From Aquimarina pacifica (GTDB taxonomy: Bacteria > Bacteroidota > Bacteroidia > Flavobacteriales > Flavobacteriaceae), in assembly GCF_000520955.1 (NCBI RefSeq), contig NZ_JACC01000002.1:62001-126000 (forward strand): a stretch of DNA of 64,000 nt. Direction: 5' to 3'. Below, piece by piece: positions 26,888-34,795 of this stretch (within the stretch, counting starts at the first letter, position 1; every line of letters begins with the position of its first letter). Under the pieces are notes generated by a model. The model had not been told where the DNA came from and did no database searches. It worked only from the letters and a program-made list of their open reading frames with translations. Made by a program: the position numbers and the translations under genes.

Positions 26888-29023
26888 ATGCCTGTAAAAC
26901 AACAAATTTTTGATACCCTCAAAGAATATTTTGGGTATGATAGCTTTAGACCGCTACAAGAAGAAATCATTGATGCCATTTTTGACCAAAAAGACAATCT
27001 GGTAATTATGCCTACAGGAGGCGGAAAATCCATCTGCTACCAACTTCCGGCATTATTATTACCCGGAATTACCTTGGTAATTTCTCCTTTGATTGCATTA
27101 ATGAAAGATCAGGTAGACGGATTAAAAGCAAACGGTATCAAAGCTGCTTTTGTAAATAGTAGTCAAAATGAAAATGAACAACAAGAAATTTACAAAGATC
27201 TATTAGAAAAAAACATTAAGTTATTATACCTAGCGCCAGAGAGCTTAAGTTTTCTAGATGCTATATTTTCTCAAATAGAAATTAGTTTAATTGCCATTGA
27301 TGAGGCCCATTGTATTTCGGCTTGGGGCCACGACTTCAGACCTGCCTATACGCAATTGGGATACTTAAAAAACAAGTTTCCGAATACACCAGTTATTGCC
27401 CTAACGGCTACCGCAGATAAAGCTACGCGTCAAGACATCTGTAATCAACTTAATATTCCTCATGCGTTACAACATCTGGCCTCATTTGACAGAAAAAACC
27501 TGGGTTTAGAAGTAAGACCAGGAAACAAAAGAATAGAACAAATACTTGATTTTCTAGAAGATAAAAAAAATGAATGTGGGATTATCTATTGTTTAAGTAG
27601 AAAAACTACTGAAATGCTTGCAGAAAAATTACAAAATAATGGGTTTAAGGCAGAAGCATATCATGCAGGAATCGATCATGCAAAAAGATCAAAAACCCAA
27701 GAGCATTTTATAAATGACACCATAGAAATCGTATGTGCAACAATTGCCTTTGGTATGGGCATTGACAAATCAAACGTAAGATGGGTAATTCACTATAATT
27801 TACCAAAAAACATTGAAGGATATTATCAAGAAATAGGGCGAGCTGGTAGAGATGGCTTACCATCAGAAACCCTTCTATTTCATAGTTATGCAGATGTAGT
27901 ACAATTACAAAAATTTGCTAATATGTCTGGTAATCAAGAAGTGCAACTAGCCAAGTTGGATCGCATGAAGCAGTATGCAGATTCTTTGAGTTGCAGACGA
28001 AAGATTTTGTTAAGCTATTTTGGTGAATTAATAGAAGAAGATTGCGGTAATTGTGATGTATGTAAGAACCCTCCTGTTTTTATCGATGGTACTGTTATCG
28101 CACAAAAAGCACTATCCTGCGTTTTTAGAGTAAAAGAAAAAGAACCAATAGGAACGATCATTGATATCATGCGTGGTTCTCAAAATGCTACTATAGTTGA
28201 TAATGGATACCAAAATTTAAAAACATATGGTATCTCAAAAGATATTGCATGGAGAGATTGGCAACAATATATCATACAATTAATAAATCAAGGGTATCTA
28301 GAAATTGCATTTCATAAAAACAATGTATTAAGACTTACAGCATTATCAAAAAAAGTGTTGTTTGATGGTGAAAAAGTAAGCCTTGCTAACCTTAAAGAAT
28401 TTGAAAAAAGAAAAGAGGTAGTTATAACCCAAAAAGAAGATAAAGGCGCTGCTCCCAATTTATTCGAAAAACTAAGACTACTTCGTCTCGAATTATCAAG
28501 AGAAGCAGGAATTCCTGCTTATCAAATCTTTAATGATGCAACTCTTAAAGAAATGGAAAAATTTAGGCCGATGACAGACACTGAGTTTATGCAGATTAGT
28601 GGTGTAGGACGACAGAAAATGCAAAATTATGGTAGTGATTTTATAAAAGCAATCATTGACTTTTCTTCTGAAAAAACTAAAAAGAAAAAAAAAGGAGGCC
28701 CCAAAAAAGGAAACACACACAAAGAAACATTAGAACTCTATAAAGAAGGACTATCAATTGAAGAAATAGCTATTAAACGTCAATTAGCCCAATCTACTGT
28801 TTTTTCTCATATTCTCAAATTGCATGAGAGTGGTGAAGATGTTGACCTTAATCAATTTATAAGTACTGCAGATATAGAATCTGTTAGAAAAGCAAAAATT
28901 GAACTCGATGATCCTGGTACTCTCAAGCCTTATTTTGATCATTTTGAACAAGCCATGGATTACAATACTTTAAAAATTGCACTTACTATTCTAAAAAATA
29001 ATGAAACCACTAAGAAAGTGTAA
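26888..29023 (+). CDS. recQ: ATP-dependent DNA helicase RecQ
   Basis: The 711-residue helicase has all RecQ parts: Walker A in MPTGGGKSICYQ, Walker B DEAHCIS, motif VI GRAGRDG, the zinc-binding cysteines Cx..CGNCDVC (near residue 370-390), a winged-helix RQC region, an HRDC domain (about 515-595; FRPMTDTEFMQISGVG) and a C-terminal helix-turn-helix extension (about 610-690; EGLSIEEIAIKRQLAQST), as in other Bacteroidota RecQ. It unwinds DNA in recombination and fork repair. Its length is normal for the extended RecQ type. Confidence 0.97.
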   Translation: MPVKQQIFDTLKEYFGYDSFRPLQEEIIDAIFDQKDNLVIMPTGGGKSICYQLPALLLPGITLVISPLIALMKDQVDGLKANGIKAAFVNSSQNENEQQEIYKDLLEKNIKLLYLAPESLSFLDAIFSQIEISLIAIDEAHCISAWGHDFRPAYTQLGYLKNKFPNTPVIALTATADKATRQDICNQLNIPHALQHLASFDRKNLGLEVRPGNKRIEQILDFLEDKKNECGIIYCLSRKTTEMLAEKLQNNGFKAEAYHAGIDHAKRSKTQEHFINDTIEIVCATIAFGMGIDKSNVRWVIHYNLPKNIEGYYQEIGRAGRDGLPSETLLFHSYADVVQLQKFANMSGNQEVQLAKLDRMKQYADSLSCRRKILLSYFGELIEEDCGNCDVCKNPPVFIDGTVIAQKALSCVFRVKEKEPIGTIIDIMRGSQNATIVDNGYQNLKTYGISKDIAWRDWQQYIIQLINQGYLEIAFHKNNVLRLTALSKKVLFDGEKVSLANLKEFEKRKEVVITQKEDKGAAPNLFEKLRLLRLELSREAGIPAYQIFNDATLKEMEKFRPMTDTEFMQISGVGRQKMQNYGSDFIKAIIDFSSEKTKKKKKGGPKKGNTHKETLELYKEGLSIEEIAIKRQLAQSTVFSHILKLHESGEDVDLNQFISTADIESVRKAKIELDDPGTLKPYFDHFEQAMDYNTLKIALTILKNNETTKKV

Positions 29024-29202
29024 ATCTAACAGATTATTGATTATACCTAAAATACAAATGTAAAAACACTATATTCAGGTAATATAAAATTTGACTACAT
29101 CTAATTTACTAGACTGGTAATATTAGCTACGGTTATATTTTATTTTGAAGCATCAACGAAAAAGAGCAAGTTTTATCGGGGCATTTTAAGATAGAAATGG
29201 TA

Positions 29203-30006
29203 TTAGACCAATGAAGGAGAAATGATCATCTCATATGTATTATGTCCATTACTTTTATCAAATCCCTTGACTAATTCAATTTCTGGGACACTGGCTGGAT
29301 AAAAAGTAATTGGTTCTATACAAATCATATTTTTTACTTCTGTCCAGAGCATAAAATGCGAAAAACCCTTCGTTTCTAATATCAATGAAACCTCACCATT
29401 ATTTTCTACTCGTACATGATTCCTATTCTTAACCTGTAATGCAGAAGACCCCCTTAACAAAACGTCATCTAAGGAATATTTCTCACTTTCTGTAGAACCA
29501 ATAGATATGTTCGTGTCATATATCTTAAAAGCTGGATGAAAACCTAACATTAGGGGCATATCAATCTCTGAGTGTATATCAAATGTAATGCGTAACGCCC
29601 CCTCTACCCATTGATAAGTTTTTGTAAATTCAAAATCGTAGGGCCAATCCAAAAATTCTTGAGTTGATTTTTGGGGAAATTTAGGATTTCTTACTGAAGT
29701 ATTTGCTTTATATACTTTAGAAAAACTAAGAATATTTGATGTTTCTTTTACAAGAACATACTCCATAGCTCTTAGTATGCCATGTTGGTCTAGTTTTGCT
29801 ATTCCTTTGGGAGTAGCAATAGTAAAATTATTTTCCTTCGTTGGACCAATTATAGGAAACATTTCTATTTCTGTACTCCCCCACCCTGGATCTCCTTTTT
29901 GGTGCATGATCTCTGTACCCTCAAAAATAAAACTTATTAACTCTCCATTGTCTATCACTATTTGTGATTTATTAAAAGTGTTTTCTAGTGTGTATTTCGA
30001 TTTCAT
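29203..30006 (-). CDS. Aldose 1-epimerase family protein (LacX/YeaD-like)
   Basis: The 267-residue beta-sandwich protein belongs to the galactose-mutarotase superfamily. Visible family motifs are GSTEIEMFPIIGPTKEN, LDQHGILRAMEY with its substrate His, LGFHPAFK and ICIEPITFYPAS, giving the usual His/Glu residues. It probably interconverts the anomers of a hexose or hexose phosphate in the cytoplasm. It is the third gene of a minus-strand run with truA and the MOSC gene, with a 52-bp gap from the latter. Confidence 0.85.
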   Translation of the reverse strand: MKSKYTLENTFNKSQIVIDNGELISFIFEGTEIMHQKGDPGWGSTEIEMFPIIGPTKENNFTIATPKGIAKLDQHGILRAMEYVLVKETSNILSFSKVYKANTSVRNPKFPQKSTQEFLDWPYDFEFTKTYQWVEGALRITFDIHSEIDMPLMLGFHPAFKIYDTNISIGSTESEKYSLDDVLLRGSSALQVKNRNHVRVENNGEVSLILETKGFSHFMLWTEVKNMICIEPITFYPASVPEIELVKGFDKSNGHNTYEMIISPSLV

Positions 30007-30058
30007 TTGTTAATTTTTTCAATAAGGGTGAGCTTTTATTTTTATAAGTAATAAAATA

Positions 30059-30697
30059 TTACAGTTTTTTTCTAAAATATTTTTTATCACTTTCAGAAAT
30101 CAAAGGATCCGAAAGAGCTTTTTTTGCAAGATTCTCATGTAGGTTACGATCATAGTGAAACATCAAGGTATTTAATTCGGCTACAGAAACTCCCTCCTCA
30201 GGAACCTTATCAATTATAAACTCATCAGTAACACCTACAAACCCTGGTTCTAAAACTCTTACATATACTCCCGAAAGCAATGAATTTATGAATTGTTTTA
30301 TTATTGATTGGGTACCAAAACGAACTCCTAATTTATAACATGGTTGTCGGGGTCTAGAAATCTGAACAATCGCTGTTCCTATTTTATATATTGCACCTAT
30401 TTTAACTTTGCTTTCACTAAACCCTTCTACCGTAAGGTTTTCTCCGAACATCCCGTATTTCCAATCCAAATTGGGATATTTCTTCTGCCAAAAAGAGTAA
30501 TTATCCATAGAATATAAGTAACACGCTTTATCCACTCCGCCATGATATCGTCTATCAATTACGTTATCATCTTTTACATCTTCTACATCCAAATACAAGG
30601 GATTTTCGACTGGAGATTTATAAATTCCGGTTTTAACATCTTTTCCTCTCCAAGAAATAGTTCGAGGAACTGCAATATTGGTTGATATAATTTTCAT
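30059..30697 (-). CDS. MOSC domain-containing protein (YiiM-like)
   Basis: The 212-residue protein is a MOSC domain protein of the YiiM subgroup: VDKACYLYSMDNYSFWQKKYP and MFGENLTVEGFSES in the first half, then VQISRPRQPCYKLGVRFG with the conserved cysteine. YiiM reduces N-hydroxylated bases using a molybdenum cofactor; family members transfer sulfur or handle molybdenum cofactor. The C-terminal part contains the helical 3-alpha extension. It lies 7 bp after truA, so cotranscription with truA is likely. Confidence 0.9.
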   Translation of the reverse strand: MKIISTNIAVPRTISWRGKDVKTGIYKSPVENPLYLDVEDVKDDNVIDRRYHGGVDKACYLYSMDNYSFWQKKYPNLDWKYGMFGENLTVEGFSESKVKIGAIYKIGTAIVQISRPRQPCYKLGVRFGTQSIIKQFINSLLSGVYVRVLEPGFVGVTDEFIIDKVPEEGVSVAELNTLMFHYDRNLHENLAKKALSDPLISESDKKYFRKKL

Positions 30698-30704
30698 AAA
30701 GGTA

Positions 30705-31490
30705 TTATTTAAATTCTACAGAATTTAGGATTAATCCAGAACCCGGAACAATATGTTCTAATGTAATTTTTTCTGCATTAGGATCTAGTGTTTTTTTTAT
30801 AAAATCAATATCTACTTTTCCTTTTCCCAAATCAAACAATACTCCCATCATTAAACGGATTTGATTTCTTTTAAATCCTTCTCCTTTTACTTGCAATAAA
30901 TAACTTTTTTCGGGAAAAAAATTAGCCGTAAAAACATCATTTTCTTTGATTTCACAATGCATAATTTCACCATGTAGAATTGTATTTTCTGTAGGACGAT
31001 GACAATAAGATCTAAAATTATGTTTTCCTTCAAAAAGTTTTGCAGCTTTCTGCATTGAAGAAATATCAAGCTCCTCGCCTACATTATACATAAAAGGAGC
31101 ACAAAAGGGATGAAACTTCCCTTCACAAGAAAAAAGGTATAAATATTCCTTGCATTTGGGCGACTGTATTATATTGAAAGAAGCGTCAGTCTCTTCAATT
31201 CCCAAAGCTCTTATATCCTGCGGTAGATTTTGATTAAACAATGGATAAAACATATCTATATCTAGAGGAGTCTCCTCAACAAAAAGCTCTACATAGGCTT
31301 GATTGGCAGAAACTTTTGCATCTGTTCTTCCTGCTGCTAGAACTTTAAATTTTTTATGTTCTAGTACATATGCAATAGTACGTTCTACCATGCGCTGCAA
31401 TGTATTTACAGTCGGTTGCTTTTGCCATCCATGATATCTGAACCCCAGATATTGCAGCTGTATGATATAATAAAAACGTTTACGAAACAT
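30705..31490 (-). CDS. truA: tRNA pseudouridine synthase A-like
   Basis: The 261-residue enzyme carries the TruA active site with the catalytic Asp57 in AAGRTDAKVSANQ; the canonical GRTDAGVHA is varied as in other Bacteroidota TruA-like proteins. Downstream, the KEYLYLFSCEGKFHPF and FLKRNQIR-like segment (EGFKRNQIRLMMGVL) form the second half of the fold. TruA makes pseudouridine at tRNA positions 38-40. It is a member of a three-gene minus-strand run. Because flavobacteria often carry two TruA-like paralogues, it may be the paralogue with a different tRNA target. Confidence 0.88.
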   Translation of the reverse strand: MFRKRFYYIIQLQYLGFRYHGWQKQPTVNTLQRMVERTIAYVLEHKKFKVLAAGRTDAKVSANQAYVELFVEETPLDIDMFYPLFNQNLPQDIRALGIEETDASFNIIQSPKCKEYLYLFSCEGKFHPFCAPFMYNVGEELDISSMQKAAKLFEGKHNFRSYCHRPTENTILHGEIMHCEIKENDVFTANFFPEKSYLLQVKGEGFKRNQIRLMMGVLFDLGKGKVDIDFIKKTLDPNAEKITLEHIVPGSGLILNSVEFK

Positions 31491-31592
31491 TAAATATACG
31501 GTTAGGTGGTGAATATAGACAAAATCTGTATTTCGACGATTATTCTAGAATTTTTAATAACCAAAATATGTTAACAAATATCATATATTTAT

Positions 31593-31600
31593 TATATTTG
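31593..31600 (+). promoter_or_regulatory. -7 box TATATTTG before the LysM gene
   Basis: TATATTTG matches TAnnTTTG exactly and lies 38 nt before the ATG at 31639. No clear TTG -33 element at the usual distance was found. Confidence 0.45.
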
Positions 31601-31638
31601 AGTAGAATCAATTACTAATTTAAAAATCAACTTTAGTT

Positions 31639-32016
31639 ATGGTAAAATCAAAATACCAAAGTGTTCTGGATTTAGGACAAGCGCTTAACATTCAGAATGG
31701 TGACGTATCTGAAGAAAATGGTACTTTAAAAATAAAAGGTACTGCAAAAACACAGTATGAAAAGAACCAACTTTGGGATAAAATAAAAGAGATTGGCGGT
31801 GAGTCTCCATCAGATATCATGGCCGATATTGATGTTGCCGACACTTCGGTATATCATAGACATATTGTAAAAAGTGGTGAGTCATTAAGTAAGATTGCAA
31901 AGCATTATTATGATGACCCAATGAAATATAAAGCAATTTTTGAAGCGAATACAAATATTCTCAAAAATCCAGATGTTATACATCCTGATCAGGAACTTAT
32001 TATTCCTAATTTATAG
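31639..32016 (+). CDS. BON-LysM protein (Kbp/YgaU-like)
   Basis: A 125-residue protein with an N-terminal BON-like domain (about 1-65, with ENGTLKIKGTAKTQYEKNQLWDK split over two strands) and a C-terminal LysM domain (about 74-124: YHRHIVKSGESLSKIAKHYY, then PMKYKAIFEANTNI and PDQELIIP). The layout equals E. coli Kbp (YgaU), a cytoplasmic potassium sensor. No signal peptide is present, consistent with a cytoplasmic role rather than with peptidoglycan binding. Potassium binding is inferred by homology. A terminator follows. Confidence 0.88.
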   Translation: MVKSKYQSVLDLGQALNIQNGDVSEENGTLKIKGTAKTQYEKNQLWDKIKEIGGESPSDIMADIDVADTSVYHRHIVKSGESLSKIAKHYYDDPMKYKAIFEANTNILKNPDVIHPDQELIIPNL

Positions 32017-32042
32017 AATAAAATTCGTTTTATTAAAAAATT

Positions 32043-32073
32043 AAGGACTGCAATTTTTGTGGTCCTTTTTTTA
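32043..32073 (+). terminator. Terminator after the LysM gene
   Basis: AAGGAC at 32043-32048 pairs with GTCCTT and is followed by a T run, in a stem with a loose 13-nt loop. It lies 27 nt after the stop codon. Confidence 0.65.
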
Positions 32074-32179
32074 TGATTTTCTTAAGAAAATTACAGTTTT
32101 ATAGCCAAAACAATAGGGTTATTCCTTCATTTCTACTAAAAAACAGGGAATTAAATAGTTAATGAAATCATATTTTTTG

Positions 32180-32187
32180 TACTTTTG
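32180..32187 (+). promoter_or_regulatory. -7 box TACTTTTG before a small secreted gene
   Basis: TACTTTTG matches the Bacteroidota -7 consensus exactly, 41 nt before the ATG at 32229. It lies in an AT-rich region downstream of the LysM terminator. Confidence 0.5.
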
Positions 32188-32228
32188 TTGTTTACGTAAA
32201 ATCACAAAACCCTAAAATCACCACAATC

Positions 32229-32579
32229 ATGAAAGGAAAACTACTTCTTTTGTTGCTATTCTTTTGCTTTAATAGTTTCGCGCAATCAGACTCCGACATA
32301 AAAATTATTTATGAGTATAAAGATCAGATTATACTGAATAATGGAAAAACGTATAAAGTTTTATCTGATAAACCATTTTATGCTGTGTATGACAATTCAA
32401 TACAGGTTTATCAAGAAATAGATGAGCATATATTGCGATTGAATCGTGTATTAATTCTCGATAGTGATAACACCAAGGTTAAGTTAATCGAATGGGTTAA
32501 GAAAGAAATGAGAATGTATAAATTAAGTGAAGTACAAGATACCGACCTAAAAGACACGAACATATCTTCTGGATACTAG
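32229..32579 (+). CDS. Small secreted protein of unknown function
   Basis: A 116-residue protein with a clear signal peptide (LLLLLLFFCFNSFAQS, cleavage after SFA). The mature part has a beta-rich segment (YEYKDQIILNNGKTYKVLSD) and no motif that I recognise; it has no cysteine pair or lipobox. It lies between the LysM gene and cmk on the plus strand with its own -7 box, so it is probably a single-gene unit. Function unknown. Confidence 0.7.
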   Translation: MKGKLLLLLLFFCFNSFAQSDSDIKIIYEYKDQIILNNGKTYKVLSDKPFYAVYDNSIQVYQEIDEHILRLNRVLILDSDNTKVKLIEWVKKEMRMYKLSEVQDTDLKDTNISSGY

Positions 32580-32603
32580 TTACGTTATAATTCTTACTGT
32601 TTT

Positions 32604-33308
32604 TTAAACAACATTTTCACTTATAGCAGTTTTTGCAATCTGTAATATATGATCAAATTGCTCTTGTAGGGTAAGGTTAGAGTTATCTATTTTTATAGCA
32701 TCCTCAGCTTTTCTAAGGGGTGAGTCTTTTCGTGTGCTATCGATATGATCACGATTGACTACATTTTTTAATACAGCTTCGTAGGTTACGTCTTCTCCCC
32801 TTTCTTTTAGCTCTATAAATCTGCGTTCTGCTCTATCTTTGGCGGTAGCTGTCATGAATAATTTAAGTTCTGCATCAGGAAAAACCACCGTACCAATATC
32901 TCTTCCATCCATTACAATTCCTTTATTCACACCCATTTTTTGCTGTTGCTCGACTAATTTTTTACGAACTTTTGATATAGCTGCAATTTTGCTAACATGT
33001 TTCGAAACAGCCAAGGTTCTTATAATATGCTCTACATTTTCTCCGTTTAGCAAAACTTCTGCCAGTCCTTTTTCAGGGTTCATCTCAAATGTAATATTGA
33101 TAGCAGGAAGATCTTGTTCTAAAGCTTCTTTATCAAATGTAAATTCATTAATAAAATTTTTTCTCATGGCATATAAAGAAACCGCTCTGTACATAGCCCC
33201 TGTGTCTACATAAATATACCCCAATGCTTTTGCCAATTGTTTTGCTACTGTACTCTTTCCTGTAGAAGAATGTCCGTCAATAGCAATTATAATATTTTTA
33301 TCTTTCAA
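32604..33308 (-). CDS. cmk: Cytidylate kinase
   Basis: A 234-residue P-loop kinase. The P-loop is GHSSTGKSTVAKQLAKALG, followed by VDTGAMYRAVSLYA and GRDIGTVVFPDAELKLFMTA; the lid contains RAERRFIELKERGEDVTYE and the CMP-binding RDxxDSTRKDSPLR segment. It phosphorylates CMP and dCMP in the cytoplasm. Length and motif order are normal. The gene is convergent with the small secreted gene to its left and divergent from the MreB-like gene. Confidence 0.95.
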   Translation of the reverse strand: MKDKNIIIAIDGHSSTGKSTVAKQLAKALGYIYVDTGAMYRAVSLYAMRKNFINEFTFDKEALEQDLPAINITFEMNPEKGLAEVLLNGENVEHIIRTLAVSKHVSKIAAISKVRKKLVEQQQKMGVNKGIVMDGRDIGTVVFPDAELKLFMTATAKDRAERRFIELKERGEDVTYEAVLKNVVNRDHIDSTRKDSPLRKAEDAIKIDNSNLTLQEQFDHILQIAKTAISENVV

Positions 33309-33660
33309 TATAGTTGAGTTTAGTGTGATCCGCCAAAAGTACTTTTGTCAAAAATAACCTAAAATAAAATATCCAAAAAACATCTATTGGTTTAAAAAAA
33401 AATCTCCTTACCTAAGAATTTAAATTTCTCCTTGTAATATTAGACAATACCATTAAATAGTCTGAAAACAACTATTCAATGATTTTCAATATAAACTACT
33501 TTTTTAATAATTAATAATGTTAAAAACTCTTAATTAAGCAATAATTATAAAGAATCATTGGTTATTACTTTAATAATACGCACACTTCAACGATTAAACA
33601 CCACTATTAAAACTACGGTTTTAGCCAACAAAATAGACTAACCAAAATACCTATAAAGCC
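33309..33660. other. 352-nt divergent spacer between cmk and the MreB paralogue
   Basis: The spacer has no gene. CAAAAGTACTTTTG at 33334-33347 is a perfect palindrome that contains TACTTTTG on both strands; the minus-strand copy lies 26 nt before cmk and is a plausible -7 box, while the plus-strand copy faces the MreB paralogue 314 nt away. Elsewhere it is AT-rich without structure that I can support. Confidence 0.5.
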
Positions 33661-34686
33661 ATGGGTTTCTTTGATTTTTTTAACCAAAAAATTGCATTAG
33701 ATCTAGGTACATCTAATACACTAATTGTATATAAAGGAAAAATCACCATTGATAACCCTTCAATAATAACTATTCATAAACTTACTGGAAAAATTATTGC
33801 CGTGGGTAAAGATGCATTAACAACAAAAGATAAAATCAATAAGAATATAAGAACTATTTACCCTTTTAGAAATGGAGTTATCTCTAATTTTGATGCCTCT
33901 GAGAAAATGCTAAAAACGTTCATCAAAAAAACATCTTCACTCTCTACCAAATTATTTTCTACCTCATATAGTATGATTATTTCTATTCCTTGTAGAAGTA
34001 CCAATGTCGAAATTAGAGCAGTACGGCAATCTGCAAAAAGATTAAATGCCAAAAATATATTTCTAGTACATAAACCTATCGCAGCAGCTATTGGTAGTGG
34101 TCTTAACATCCTCGCTCCCAAAGGAAATATGATTATTGATATTGGTGGTGGGACAACAGAAATAGCTATAATATCCCTAGGGAAAATTCTAAGTGGACAA
34201 TCTGTAAAGATTGCAGGAAATGTTTTTGATCAGGATATCGTAAACTATATCAGAGAATATCATGATCTACATATCGGAAAATCTTTGGCCGAAAAAATAA
34301 AAATAGAAATAGGATCGGCATTTCCCATTTTAGACAATCCTCCAGAAACAATACAAATAGAAGGAAGAGACGTATCGACAGGTGTAAAAAGACAAATACA
34401 CTTATCCCATACTGAAATCGAAAAAAGCCTAGATACATCAATAACACGAATAGAGAATGCCATTAGAGAAACCTTATCCGAAATTCCACCAGAAATTTCT
34501 GCTGACATCTATAATTCGGGCATATACTTAACAGGTGGTGGGTCAAAACTTAGAGGATTAGACAAAAGATTATCAAGAAATACTGAGTTACCCATACATC
34601 TTGGTGAAAAGCCATTAAAAGCTGTTATTAACGGTAGTAATAAAATTCTAACAAATCTAAACCGCTATAATTGTGTTCTTATATAA
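33661..34686 (+). CDS. MreB paralogue with an altered active-site position
   Basis: A 341-residue actin-like protein of the MreB family: phosphate 1 loop DLGTSNTLIVY, phosphate 2 loop DIGGGTTEIAIISLG, and GGGSKLRGLDKRL near the end. It is clearly an MreB paralogue, but it has no mreC, mreD or rodA neighbours and lacks the standard EPMAAAIG glutamate: the segment reads HKPIAAAIGSG with Lys138. In MreB that Glu is thought to activate water for ATP hydrolysis. Other differences from typical MreB are scattered. It may be a non-hydrolysing filament, a regulator of the true MreB, or an element of a specialised envelope structure. The Lys138 codon is AAA in the DNA. Confidence 0.88.
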   Translation: MGFFDFFNQKIALDLGTSNTLIVYKGKITIDNPSIITIHKLTGKIIAVGKDALTTKDKINKNIRTIYPFRNGVISNFDASEKMLKTFIKKTSSLSTKLFSTSYSMIISIPCRSTNVEIRAVRQSAKRLNAKNIFLVHKPIAAAIGSGLNILAPKGNMIIDIGGGTTEIAIISLGKILSGQSVKIAGNVFDQDIVNYIREYHDLHIGKSLAEKIKIEIGSAFPILDNPPETIQIEGRDVSTGVKRQIHLSHTEIEKSLDTSITRIENAIRETLSEIPPEISADIYNSGIYLTGGGSKLRGLDKRLSRNTELPIHLGEKPLKAVINGSNKILTNLNRYNCVLI

Positions 34687-34737
34687 CACAGTTTATATAG
34701 GCATAGCTCTTCTCTACCCGATTAAATTCTAACAAAT

Positions 34738-34774
34738 AAATACGCCGTGTTTTTCTATAAAACACGGCGTATTT
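34738..34774. terminator. Bidirectional terminator between MreB paralogue and lon
   Basis: AAATACGCCGTGTTTT pairs perfectly with AAAACACGGCGTATTT over 16 bp around TCTAT. It sits between the two convergent genes and can serve both. Confidence 0.92.
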
Positions 34775-34795
34775 ATTTGTTTGCACTATGTATAC

